A DNA stretch of 64,000 nucleotides, from NCBI RefSeq assembly GCF_947492815.1, contig NZ_CANLOB010000023.1, positions 27,164 to 91,163 on the forward strand, in the 5' to 3' direction. Made by a program: the position numbers and the translations under genes. Positions within the stretch are counted from its first letter, which is position 1, and each line of letters begins with the position of its first letter. The notes beneath the pieces were generated by a model, which searched no databases, was not told where the DNA came from, and was given only the letters and a program-made list of their open reading frames with translations. Positions 26,786-34,438 of the stretch are shown here, piece by piece. The DNA is from an uncultured Dokdonia sp. (GTDB lineage Bacteria > Bacteroidota > Bacteroidia > Flavobacteriales > Flavobacteriaceae).

Positions 26786-27505
26786 ATGAAAAAAGTAATC
26801 ACAATCTGTCTTATTCTAGTATCTGCTTTACAAGTACAAGCACAATGGTGGGGCAAAGGCGTTAAAGGAAATGGAAATGTAACCACGATCACACGTTCGG
26901 TAGGAACGTATGATGAAGTAAATGTAGGAGGGTCTTTTGATGTAGAACTTGTCGCAGGTACCGAAGGAACTATTACTATTGAAGGAGAAAGCAATCTATT
27001 AGAATACATTGTAACAGAAGTAAGAGGAAATGCATTAAAGATTAAAGTAGAAAATAACAAAAACATACGCTCTACAAAAAAGATTAAAATCACCGTTCCT
27101 TTTCAAGATTTAAATGAAGTAACACTAGCAGGTTCTGGAGAAGTATGGAATAAGGAAACTATTAAAGCAACAAATTTTAAAACATCTGTAGCTGGATCTG
27201 GAGATCTTACATTACAATTGGATGTAGATACCGTGGATGCAAGTGTCGCTGGATCTGGAGATCTTACATTAAAAGGAAATAGTAGAGATATAGAAGCAAG
27301 TGTAGCTGGATCTGGAGAAGTACACGCAAGAGACTTAAAAGCAGCTAATGCATATGTAAGTGTGGCAGGTTCAGGAGATGTAGCTGTATACTGTAGTAAA
27401 AGTATTAAAGCTCGTGTAAGTGGTTCTGGAGATATAGACTGTTATGGAAATCCAGATAAGCAGGATACGAAAGTTTCTGGTTCTGGAAACATTAAAATGC
27501 AGTAA
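26786..27505 (+). CDS. Head GIN domain (DUF2807) protein, secreted
   Basis: 239 residues. Signal peptide about 1-19 (ending VQAQ). The body is a DUF2807 beta-solenoid with repeated Val-Ala-Gly-Ser-Gly-(Asp/Glu) turns, at least seven of them between about residues 110 and 235. Such domains are annotated as putative auto-transporter adhesins, but proof of adhesion is lacking. It is the last gene of the sigma/anti-sigma/DUF4097 operon and ends at a strong terminator. Confidence 0.85.
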   Translation: MKKVITICLILVSALQVQAQWWGKGVKGNGNVTTITRSVGTYDEVNVGGSFDVELVAGTEGTITIEGESNLLEYIVTEVRGNALKIKVENNKNIRSTKKIKITVPFQDLNEVTLAGSGEVWNKETIKATNFKTSVAGSGDLTLQLDVDTVDASVAGSGDLTLKGNSRDIEASVAGSGEVHARDLKAANAYVSVAGSGDVAVYCSKSIKARVSGSGDIDCYGNPDKQDTKVSGSGNIKMQ

Positions 27506-27525
27506 GCAACTTCTTTCTCTAACAT

Positions 27526-27555
27526 AAAAAAGCGCTCGTGATGAGCGCTTTTTTT
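27526..27555 (+). terminator. Terminator of the sigma factor operon
   Basis: AAAAAAGCGCTC/GAGCGCTTTTTT stem with a 5-base loop. It is symmetric, so it may also end the convergent phosphoesterase transcript. Confidence 0.9.
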
Positions 27556-27560
27556 ATTGA

Positions 27561-28313
27561 CTATAGTTCTATTACTTTTTCTAAGTTAAAACGACTATGC
27601 TCCATTTTACCAATATACCCTAATTGATTGGTGATCATTTGTGTATTTCCAATTTTAAAATCTTTTAGATTTCTATGACTGTGTCCATACACCCAATAAT
27701 CAATTGTACTATTTAAAATGAAGTTTGTTTTATCTACACAAAATGCATCATTTAATACACTATCTTTAAATTCATTGACATTACATAAGTTACTAGGTAA
27801 ATGATGTGTGACCACTATTTTCTTTCCTTCTTTTTTTACTTCCCGCTTTATAAATTCAAAACAGGCATCATGAATCTCATTAAAATGATTTATTGTAAAT
27901 TTTTCTTTATTAAACTGTATTTTTCTAAAATCAGTCATACCTCTCATAATGGCTAGTATATTTTTTTGAATACGCGACCATAATGTTGAAAAGACAAAGT
28001 GAACTCCGTTTATTGTTTCAGAATAGTTATTTACGAGAAAGACATTCTTACTAATAGATTCATGTGTAGTTTGCAATGCTGTTGCAATATTATATCCTCC
28101 ATAATACTCATGATTTCCAGGCACAATATACACTGCTTCAAAATCGTCAGATACTTTTTTTATAAAGTCTAACGCTCCAAGTTTTTCATCTATATAAAAT
28201 GTATCTCCTGCAATAACGAGTATGTCTCCTTTAGGTACTAAGGGGTGATCTTTTATCCACGTTCGGTTTTGTATAAACTCTAAATGTAAATCGGAACAAA
28301 TTTGTATAAACAT
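27561..28313 (-). CDS. Calcineurin-like metallophosphoesterase
   Basis: 250 residues. The di-metal motifs are complete: Asp8 and His10 in SDLHLE, Asp37 in IAGDTF, Asn67-His68-Glu69 in GNHEYY, a histidine in VTHHLPS, and GHSHRN near the C-terminus. It hydrolyses a phosphomonoester or diester; the substrate cannot be told. It is cytosolic with no signal peptide. It lies downstream of the Cys-repeat lipoprotein gene but is separated from it by a terminator, so it probably has its own promoter. Confidence 0.88.
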   Translation of the reverse strand: MFIQICSDLHLEFIQNRTWIKDHPLVPKGDILVIAGDTFYIDEKLGALDFIKKVSDDFEAVYIVPGNHEYYGGYNIATALQTTHESISKNVFLVNNYSETINGVHFVFSTLWSRIQKNILAIMRGMTDFRKIQFNKEKFTINHFNEIHDACFEFIKREVKKEGKKIVVTHHLPSNLCNVNEFKDSVLNDAFCVDKTNFILNSTIDYWVYGHSHRNLKDFKIGNTQMITNQLGYIGKMEHSRFNLEKVIEL

Positions 28314-28330
28314 CTGAATCTTGTATAAAA

Positions 28331-28357
28331 AAAGAGGCGGTAAAACCGCCTCTTTAT
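28331..28357 (-). terminator. Terminator after the Cys-repeat lipoprotein gene
   Basis: 11-bp perfect arms AAAGAGGCGGT/ACCGCCTCTTT, with a T-run on the minus strand. Confidence 0.88.
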
Positions 28358-28378
28358 CTTTTTAATATATAACGCAGT

Positions 28379-29446
28379 TTATATTTCTATATCTATAATT
28401 CCACCCGTAATAGTAATTACATCACCATCAGCATTCATCATAGGACCACTAAATGTTCCTATAATTACTGTTCCATCATTTTGAGTAATTTCATTTACAA
28501 ACTGAGGGGCTCCACTCAATACAGGCTCAAAAACAACTCCATCTATTGTTAATACAATATTTTGAAGTACATTTTCTCCTGTTTGTTGTAATACAAGTGT
28601 AAACTCAAATGTATCATTCACATCAATATCAGTGGCTGTTACTTCAAAAGTAGATCCATCTATAGGTGCATCTGCTATATTAAAGTTTTTAAACACCTCA
28701 TCTACATTCATACGTACAGGCCCATCGTCTTCAGGAATAGAACAATCTCCTAAATTATCTAATGTTACTTCTAAACTTCCATCTGGATCGCCACATGCTA
28801 CGATTTGTGCTTGTAATGCTAATGCATAATCTTGACATGCTGCTACATATGCATCTTCATCTGTTACATCTGCCATATCAAATATTTCAAACGCAGCATT
28901 GGTAGCTGCAATAGCGTCTGCACATACTTGATCTATACAATCTAATCCATCAATAATGGCTTGCAAACTTCCATCGGCATCACCGCAAGCAGCTATTTGA
29001 GCTTCTAACGCTAAAGTATACGCATTACATAATGCTTCTTGGTTTGATGGATCTGCATTTTCAAATGCGGTTTGCGCTGCAGCTGCATTTGTCGTTGCTG
29101 TTGTACAATTATTAGTCATATCGGCACATCCATTAAGAAGTGCTAGTGCTGCCACTACAGAAGCATCTGTAGTATCAACTCCGCAAGTAAACACAAAATT
29201 ATCTAAAGCGGTAGATAATGCTGCACAAGCAGCTGCTGAGTTAGCTGGATCTGCATTTTGTAGTTCTAAAGCAGCTTGCTGAAAAGCAGTTAAAGCTGTT
29301 TGACACTCTGGTGAGTCGTCTATAGTAATTTCTTGTCCGTCAGGTGTAGTAAAGAATTCTCCTTCTAATTGTTCATCATCACATGAAGTAAATGTAATAG
29401 CAAAACATAATAAAAGAAAGGGTAGATAGTAGGATATTTTTTTCAT
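28379..29446 (-). CDS. Lipoprotein with three Cys-rich helical repeats
   Basis: 355 residues. Lipoprotein signal with Cys22 in FTSCDDE. Three ~60-residue repeats follow, each with four cysteines at matching spacing: 48, 74, 88, 107; then 114, 140, 154, 170; then 175, 204, 218, 235. Each repeat is Ala-rich and probably helical, with a common Asn/Asp-Ala-Asp-Pro turn and a Cys-Gly-Asp. The C-terminal ~110 residues are a beta domain (from VRMNVDEVF) like the DUF-type domains of Flavobacterial lipoproteins. The even cysteine count suggests two disulfides per repeat. I know no function. The -7 element TATGTTTG lies at 29475-29482. Confidence 0.65.
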   Translation of the reverse strand: MKKISYYLPFLLLCFAITFTSCDDEQLEGEFFTTPDGQEITIDDSPECQTALTAFQQAALELQNADPANSAAACAALSTALDNFVFTCGVDTTDASVVAALALLNGCADMTNNCTTATTNAAAAQTAFENADPSNQEALCNAYTLALEAQIAACGDADGSLQAIIDGLDCIDQVCADAIAATNAAFEIFDMADVTDEDAYVAACQDYALALQAQIVACGDPDGSLEVTLDNLGDCSIPEDDGPVRMNVDEVFKNFNIADAPIDGSTFEVTATDIDVNDTFEFTLVLQQTGENVLQNIVLTIDGVVFEPVLSGAPQFVNEITQNDGTVIIGTFSGPMMNADGDVITITGGIIDIEI

Positions 29447-29474
29447 TCTAATATAGATTTGTAAACTTCAAACG

Positions 29475-29482
29475 CAAACATA
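29475..29482 (-). promoter_or_regulatory. Candidate -7 element TATGTTTG
   Basis: Exact TAnnTTTG match on the minus strand, 28 bases before the lipoprotein start codon. No clear -33 TTG. Confidence 0.4.
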
Positions 29483-29546
29483 AGTAAAATATTCTACTCT
29501 CTTTTATTAAAATGTCTCAATCGTAGAATGTAAAGCTTCTTATATA

Positions 29547-29562
29547 CGCTTTCGCGAAAGCG
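29547..29562. repeat. Dispersed palindrome CGCTTTCGCGAAAGCG
   Basis: Full-length copy between the MFS transporter gene end and the lipoprotein promoter; the flanks TA...TA extend the symmetry to 20 bp. Confidence 0.9.
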
Positions 29563-29588
29563 TACCAAGCATTAAAACACTACATTTT

Positions 29589-30884
29589 CTAATCATTTTT
29601 AGGTACTTTTCTTAATAAGAATACCCCAACGCCAAAAAACACAATTAAAAAGATAATCGAATAGCGCATACTTCCTGTAAGCTCTTGCATAGCTAAAAAC
29701 ATAAGCATTCCAAAGACAATCCCTATTTTTTCTGATACGTCATAAAAACTAAAATAAGATGTCGTATCGTCTGTTTCTGGAAGAAACTTTGCATACGTAG
29801 ATCGAGAAAGGGATTGTACGCCTCCCATCACTAATCCAACAACACCAGCGGTTATATAAAACTGTACAGGGGTATAGACAAAAAATGCCCATGCACAAAT
29901 AGCAATCCAAATCACATTAATCACAATTAATGCTTTGACATTTCCAATACGTGCCGATAATTTTGAAGTTAAAAATGCGCCTAATACAGCCACCAATTGT
30001 ATCAATAAAATACTTATAATGAGTCCAAATGTTTTATCGGTTGTTCCCCAATCTAATTCTTCTGCTCCAAAATAGGAAGCTGCAAGCATAACCGTCTGAA
30101 CACCCATACTATATACAAAAAAGGCAATGAGATATGATTTTAAACGAGGTTTGTGTTGCATTTCTGCCCATATGGCTTTGAGTTCTCTAAATCCCTGATA
30201 GAAGACATCTTTAGATAGTTTACCATCACTTTTATTTCCTTTAGGCAAATAGAGATAGGTATACTGACTAAAGGCGATCCACCAAACACCCGTAAGTCCA
30301 AATGAAACACGCATCATATGGATTTGATCTTTAGTTTCTGATTGACTCATTACCATAAACAAACAAATTCCTAGAAGTATCACGCTACCGATATATCCCA
30401 TAGAAAAGCCTTTTGCACTGATACTATCGTGCTGATCTACATGGGCGATATCTGGCAAGTATGAATTATAGAACACCAAACTTCCCCAGAAACCTATAAG
30501 AGCCAATAGGTACAACGTAAGACCTAGAAAAATATGATCTACGTAAAAGAAGCTTAACCCTATTGTACTTATCGCTCCTAAATAACAGAAAAACTTTAAG
30601 AAGAATTTCTTATTTCCTAAAAAATCGGCTACTCCTGAGAGTAATGGAGATATAATTGCTACGATAGAGAATGCAACTGCAGTGGTCCCAAAAATAAGAG
30701 AGCTACTTTTCCACTCTTTCCCTAAAACTTCTACAGTTTCCTGTCCTCTTACTGAAAATATAGCATCATAAAAAATAGGAAAAATCGCAGATGCAATAAC
30801 CAAACTATATACTGAGTTTGCCCAATCATAAAATGCCCAGGCATTTAAAAGTTTTTTATCTCCTTTTTGTAGCTGTGTCTTCAT
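29589..30884 (-). CDS. MFS transporter, UMF1 (Atg22-like) type
   Basis: 431 residues with about 12 membrane helices. The N-terminus LLNAWAFYDWANSVYSLVI is characteristic of the UMF1/Atg22 family, as are the LPDIAH and SLSRSTYAKFLPE segments; the latter is the family's loop motif between helices 8 and 9 or later. The eukaryotic Atg22 exports amino acids from the vacuole; bacterial members have no established substrate. It follows the M48 protease gene, after a terminator. Confidence 0.85.
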   Translation of the reverse strand: MKTQLQKGDKKLLNAWAFYDWANSVYSLVIASAIFPIFYDAIFSVRGQETVEVLGKEWKSSSLIFGTTAVAFSIVAIISPLLSGVADFLGNKKFFLKFFCYLGAISTIGLSFFYVDHIFLGLTLYLLALIGFWGSLVFYNSYLPDIAHVDQHDSISAKGFSMGYIGSVILLGICLFMVMSQSETKDQIHMMRVSFGLTGVWWIAFSQYTYLYLPKGNKSDGKLSKDVFYQGFRELKAIWAEMQHKPRLKSYLIAFFVYSMGVQTVMLAASYFGAEELDWGTTDKTFGLIISILLIQLVAVLGAFLTSKLSARIGNVKALIVINVIWIAICAWAFFVYTPVQFYITAGVVGLVMGGVQSLSRSTYAKFLPETDDTTSYFSFYDVSEKIGIVFGMLMFLAMQELTGSMRYSIIFLIVFFGVGVFLLRKVPKND

Positions 30885-30895
30885 ACCACTAAAAT

Positions 30896-30925
30896 AAGAA
30901 AGCTACGCGATTGCGTAGCTTTCTT
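30896..30925 (-). terminator. Terminator between M48 and MFS genes
   Basis: 13-bp perfect arms AAGAAAGCTACGC/GCGTAGCTTTCTT with a 4-base loop. It ends the GH31-M48 transcript. Confidence 0.85.
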
Positions 30926-30951
30926 AGGAAGATATTATTGAAATTTTTTGT

Positions 30952-31785
30952 TTACTTGAATGAAGTCACTCCAAACTTTGCAGCTTCTTTTTTTGCAAAA
31001 GGTGCTTTTGCAGTAAGATTTGCAATTCTAGAATCATTAGAGGGATGTGTACTTAGTATTTGTGGTGGTGCTTGTCCTCCGCTAGCAGCTTTCATACGTT
31101 GCCATAATTTTGCTGCTTCATCCGGATTGTATCCTGCAATAGCTGCGATAACAATTCCAATCTCGTCTGCTTGTGTTTCGTGCGAACGACTAAAAGGTAA
31201 CATCCCTCCTACTTGTGATACTAAGCCATACGCTTGCATCCAAGCAGCTTGTTGCTGTTGATCTTGCCCTGCTACTCCAGTACCGACAGCAACTCCTAAA
31301 GCTCCTATCTGTTGTACTTGTGCAGCACTCATACGTTGTGCTCCGTGATCTGCTAGTGCATGCGCTAACTCATGTCCCATCACCATCGCAAGTCCAGTTT
31401 CTGTCTGTGTAATAGGCAAAATACCTGTATATACAACAATCTTTCCTCCAGGCATTGCCCAAGCGTTTACAGCATCGTCCTGTACTAAGTTATATTCCCA
31501 TCGGTAATCTTTAAGATATCCTGGTTCTCCTAATGAAGTAAGATATCGTTCTGCAGCAACAGCTATTTTCTCTCCTACATTCTTTACCATATTAGCATCG
31601 GCAGTTCCAGTCAGCACATTATTTTCAGATAGGAATTGATCGTACTGTTGAAAAGCTAATGGAAATAACTGATCGTTACTTACAAAATTTAATGTTTTCT
31701 TTCCTGTAAAAGGACTTGTTTTACAGGCACATACTAATACTACCGTAAGTATAAGTGTGCATAATTGCTTTGTCTTCATGGTCAT
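30952..31785 (-). CDS. M48 family zinc metalloprotease, lipoprotein
   Basis: 277 residues. The N-terminus is a lipoprotein signal with Cys at 21 (VCACKTSP). The zinc site is HELAH at 138-142, with the downstream Glu203 in SHETQADEIG as third ligand. This is the BepA/LoiP-like periplasmic branch of M48, which takes part in outer-membrane protein quality control in other bacteria; that role is inference here. It starts 20 bases after the GH31 gene, so the two are probably co-transcribed. Confidence 0.92.
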   Translation of the reverse strand: MTMKTKQLCTLILTVVLVCACKTSPFTGKKTLNFVSNDQLFPLAFQQYDQFLSENNVLTGTADANMVKNVGEKIAVAAERYLTSLGEPGYLKDYRWEYNLVQDDAVNAWAMPGGKIVVYTGILPITQTETGLAMVMGHELAHALADHGAQRMSAAQVQQIGALGVAVGTGVAGQDQQQQAAWMQAYGLVSQVGGMLPFSRSHETQADEIGIVIAAIAGYNPDEAAKLWQRMKAASGGQAPPQILSTHPSNDSRIANLTAKAPFAKKEAAKFGVTSFK

Positions 31786-31805
31786 TGATTTTAAGTACCA
31801 TAAAG

Positions 31806-34220
31806 TTACAAATTATCTGCAATCCCAGAGATATGAAGCTCTGTAAAATTCTTAGGTACGATCAAAGAACATGTTTTATCGTCGTACTTTACACTTTCAA
31901 GGGATACTTGCGTATTATCTAACTCGATGTCTTTTATTTTAAATGGCAAGCCAATTAAGTGAATTCTATACGTATCATATGGAGTAACATAAGTTCCTCT
32001 TTTATGTTGTTGTATAATCCAGTCACTTTCTCTTCCTGACATTTTAAACGTTCTAAAACTATAACGCTCTTTGGTATAATCATATCCATCTTGCGCATCT
32101 TCATATACATTAGACTGATGTTTCCCTAAGGCATAATACACCTCCAATTCTATCTGTTCTAGCTTCTTCTCTCCTACATATTGTTGTATAGGATATTTTG
32201 GAATAATAGCGCCTGCTTTTACAAATAAAGGCATACTATCCACATCGGCATCTACCCACTGTTCTTTTCCTCCTTCTACGGGAAGTTTATCCCAGTAATT
32301 ATACCAAGTTCCTCTTGGAATATACATACGTCTTCCTTTAGCATTCGGCTCAAGTACTGGACATACTAAAATTTGATGTCCAAACACAAACTCATCAGTT
32401 CTATAATGCGTTTGCGGGTCGTCCTGATCAAAATACACTAGTGGTTTTAATAAAGGCGTTCCATTTTGAGTATACTCATAAAACATAGTATACAAGTATG
32501 GTAATAATCGATATCTTAAGTTGATAAACTTACGTGCAATATCAGTCACTCCTGGATCAAATGCCCAAGGTTCTTGATCTCCATGATGTCCAGAAGAATG
32601 TGTTCTACAAAATGGGTGAAAAACTCCTAATTGAATCCATCGTGCATATAACTCTCCTGTAGGTTGCTCTGCAAATCCACCGATATCAGTTCCAGTAAAA
32701 GACATTCCTGAAATACACATACGTTGTACTTGGATATTGGCAACCCATAAATGTTCCCAACTTGCAATATTATCGCCTGTCCAAGAGGAAGTATAACGTT
32801 GTGCACCACTATAGGCAGAACGTGTAATCACAAAAGGGCGTTTAGGATAAGCAAACTTCTTTACGCCTTCATAGGTTGCACGCGCCATTTGAGTTCCATA
32901 TATGTTATGCGCTTTCCTGTGACTACAAGGATTACCATCATAATCATGTCGTACATCAGGCGGAAATGTCTTACCCGGCACTTCCATAACTGCAGGTTCA
33001 TTCATATCATTCCACACGCCTTTTACACCAATATCTCCTATCAATTCTTTAAAAAGACCTGCCCACCATGTACGTACTTTAGGGTTTGTATAATCAGGAA
33101 AATTACATTCTCCTGGCCATACTTTTCCTTTCATATATGGACCATCAGCACGTTTACAGAAATAATCATTATCTACTCCTTCATTATAAACACTGTAATC
33201 CTTATCTATTTTTATACCTGGGTCGATAATCACAATGGTTTTAAACCCATCATCCGCCAGTTCTTTTACCATGCGTTTTGGATCTGGAAAATACTCCTTA
33301 TTCCAAGTAAAACATCGGAAGCCATCCATATAATCAATGTCTAAATAAATCCCATCACAAGGAATTTGAAGCTCTCTAAACTTGGCAGCTATTTCTTTGA
33401 CATTACTTTCTGGATAATAACTCCATTTACATTGTTGATATCCTAATGCCCATAGTGGTGGCAATTCAGGTACACCTGTAAGATTGGTATAGCTCTTTAC
33501 TACATCAGACATGCTAGGACCATAGATAAAATAATAATTCATCTCTCCTCCTTGTGCCCAAAAGCTTGTCACATCCATACGCTCATGACAAAAATCGAAA
33601 AAGGTTCTAAAGGTATTATCAAAAAACACCCCGTAGGCTTTCTTCTTATTTAAACCAATATAAAAAGGAACACTTTTATAAATAGGATCTTGATCTTTCC
33701 CAAAGGCATATTGATCAGTAGCCCAATTTTGCACACGTTTTCCTCTAAGATTCATATGCATCGGTTTATCACCTAACCCATAATAACTCTCTGCATGCTG
33801 TGCTTTCTTACTCATCTTGACGATGTTTCCACCATACTCAAAACTTTCTTCATAATGAAAACCAAGTTCGTCTTCATTTATAATATTCCCTTCTAAGTCA
33901 TAGATTTTCGTCTGAAGACTAATTCTCTCTATATGAATTACAAGTTTAGCGGTAGTAACTATATAATGCTTTTCATCATTTGTAACTTCTAAATGATTAT
34001 ACCCTCTATTAGCCCCTTCATCGATGGCATATGAGAAATCATTTTCAAAAGCACCTTCTGTCGCATATCGAAATCTGATAACACTATCTCTTAATACCGT
34101 AAGTTGTAAAATAACGAGGTTTTCTGTTTTAAAATACAGCGTATCTACCTCTTTGTTAAAATCTATAATTTGATTAGGAAATTGATTTCCTTTTTGTTGT
34201 AATTCTGTATTAATGATCAT
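31806..34220 (-). CDS. Glycoside hydrolase family 31 alpha-glucosidase
   Basis: 804 residues. N-terminal beta-sandwich (about 1-240), then a TIM barrel with the nucleophile aspartate in GVWNDMNEPAV, the conserved CKWSYYPES and DIDYMDGFRCFTW substrate segments, and the FTGTDIGGFAEQPTGELYARW region holding the acid/base partner region, followed by C-terminal beta domains. There is no signal peptide, so the enzyme is cytosolic and probably acts on maltooligosaccharides released from glycogen or taken up. It lies downstream of glgB across a 218-base gap with repeats. Confidence 0.93.
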   Translation of the reverse strand: MIINTELQQKGNQFPNQIIDFNKEVDTLYFKTENLVILQLTVLRDSVIRFRYATEGAFENDFSYAIDEGANRGYNHLEVTNDEKHYIVTTAKLVIHIERISLQTKIYDLEGNIINEDELGFHYEESFEYGGNIVKMSKKAQHAESYYGLGDKPMHMNLRGKRVQNWATDQYAFGKDQDPIYKSVPFYIGLNKKKAYGVFFDNTFRTFFDFCHERMDVTSFWAQGGEMNYYFIYGPSMSDVVKSYTNLTGVPELPPLWALGYQQCKWSYYPESNVKEIAAKFRELQIPCDGIYLDIDYMDGFRCFTWNKEYFPDPKRMVKELADDGFKTIVIIDPGIKIDKDYSVYNEGVDNDYFCKRADGPYMKGKVWPGECNFPDYTNPKVRTWWAGLFKELIGDIGVKGVWNDMNEPAVMEVPGKTFPPDVRHDYDGNPCSHRKAHNIYGTQMARATYEGVKKFAYPKRPFVITRSAYSGAQRYTSSWTGDNIASWEHLWVANIQVQRMCISGMSFTGTDIGGFAEQPTGELYARWIQLGVFHPFCRTHSSGHHGDQEPWAFDPGVTDIARKFINLRYRLLPYLYTMFYEYTQNGTPLLKPLVYFDQDDPQTHYRTDEFVFGHQILVCPVLEPNAKGRRMYIPRGTWYNYWDKLPVEGGKEQWVDADVDSMPLFVKAGAIIPKYPIQQYVGEKKLEQIELEVYYALGKHQSNVYEDAQDGYDYTKERYSFRTFKMSGRESDWIIQQHKRGTYVTPYDTYRIHLIGLPFKIKDIELDNTQVSLESVKYDDKTCSLIVPKNFTELHISGIADNL

Positions 34221-34353
34221 AGGATCTTTATTTTATAATTCAAATAAACACTATCTATTTAAAAGAAGAAAATTAATCGCAATAAGTTATTAACGCTAAC
34301 GTTTTCGTAGTGTTATTATAAGGTCGTTGTCATGTTTTTGAAGGCGTTTTATA

Positions 34354-34369
34354 CGCTTTCGCGAAATCG
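34354..34369. repeat. Near-complete dispersed palindrome
   Basis: CGCTTTCGCGAAATCG, carrying the 10-bp core. As at 4802 it is directly followed by a member of the nested palindrome family. Confidence 0.8.
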
Positions 34370-34412
34370 AGCTTACGAGATTCACGACCAAAAAGGGAGA
34401 GCGTAGCTTTAA
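34368..34412. repeat. Nested repeat unit lacking its palindrome
   Basis: cgagctTACGAG-A-TTCACGACCAaaaagggagagcg matches the units at 4816 and 4881, but without the inner ACCTGCC...GGCAGGT palindrome. Confidence 0.7.
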
Positions 34413-34438
34413 AACGCACCTAACAATATTTATTTTAT

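Noticed and set aside
32751..33344. 197-codon plus-strand ORF inside the GH31 gene
   Set aside because: Antisense to a clear, conserved enzyme gene; the translation is Cys/Ile/His-rich without domains.
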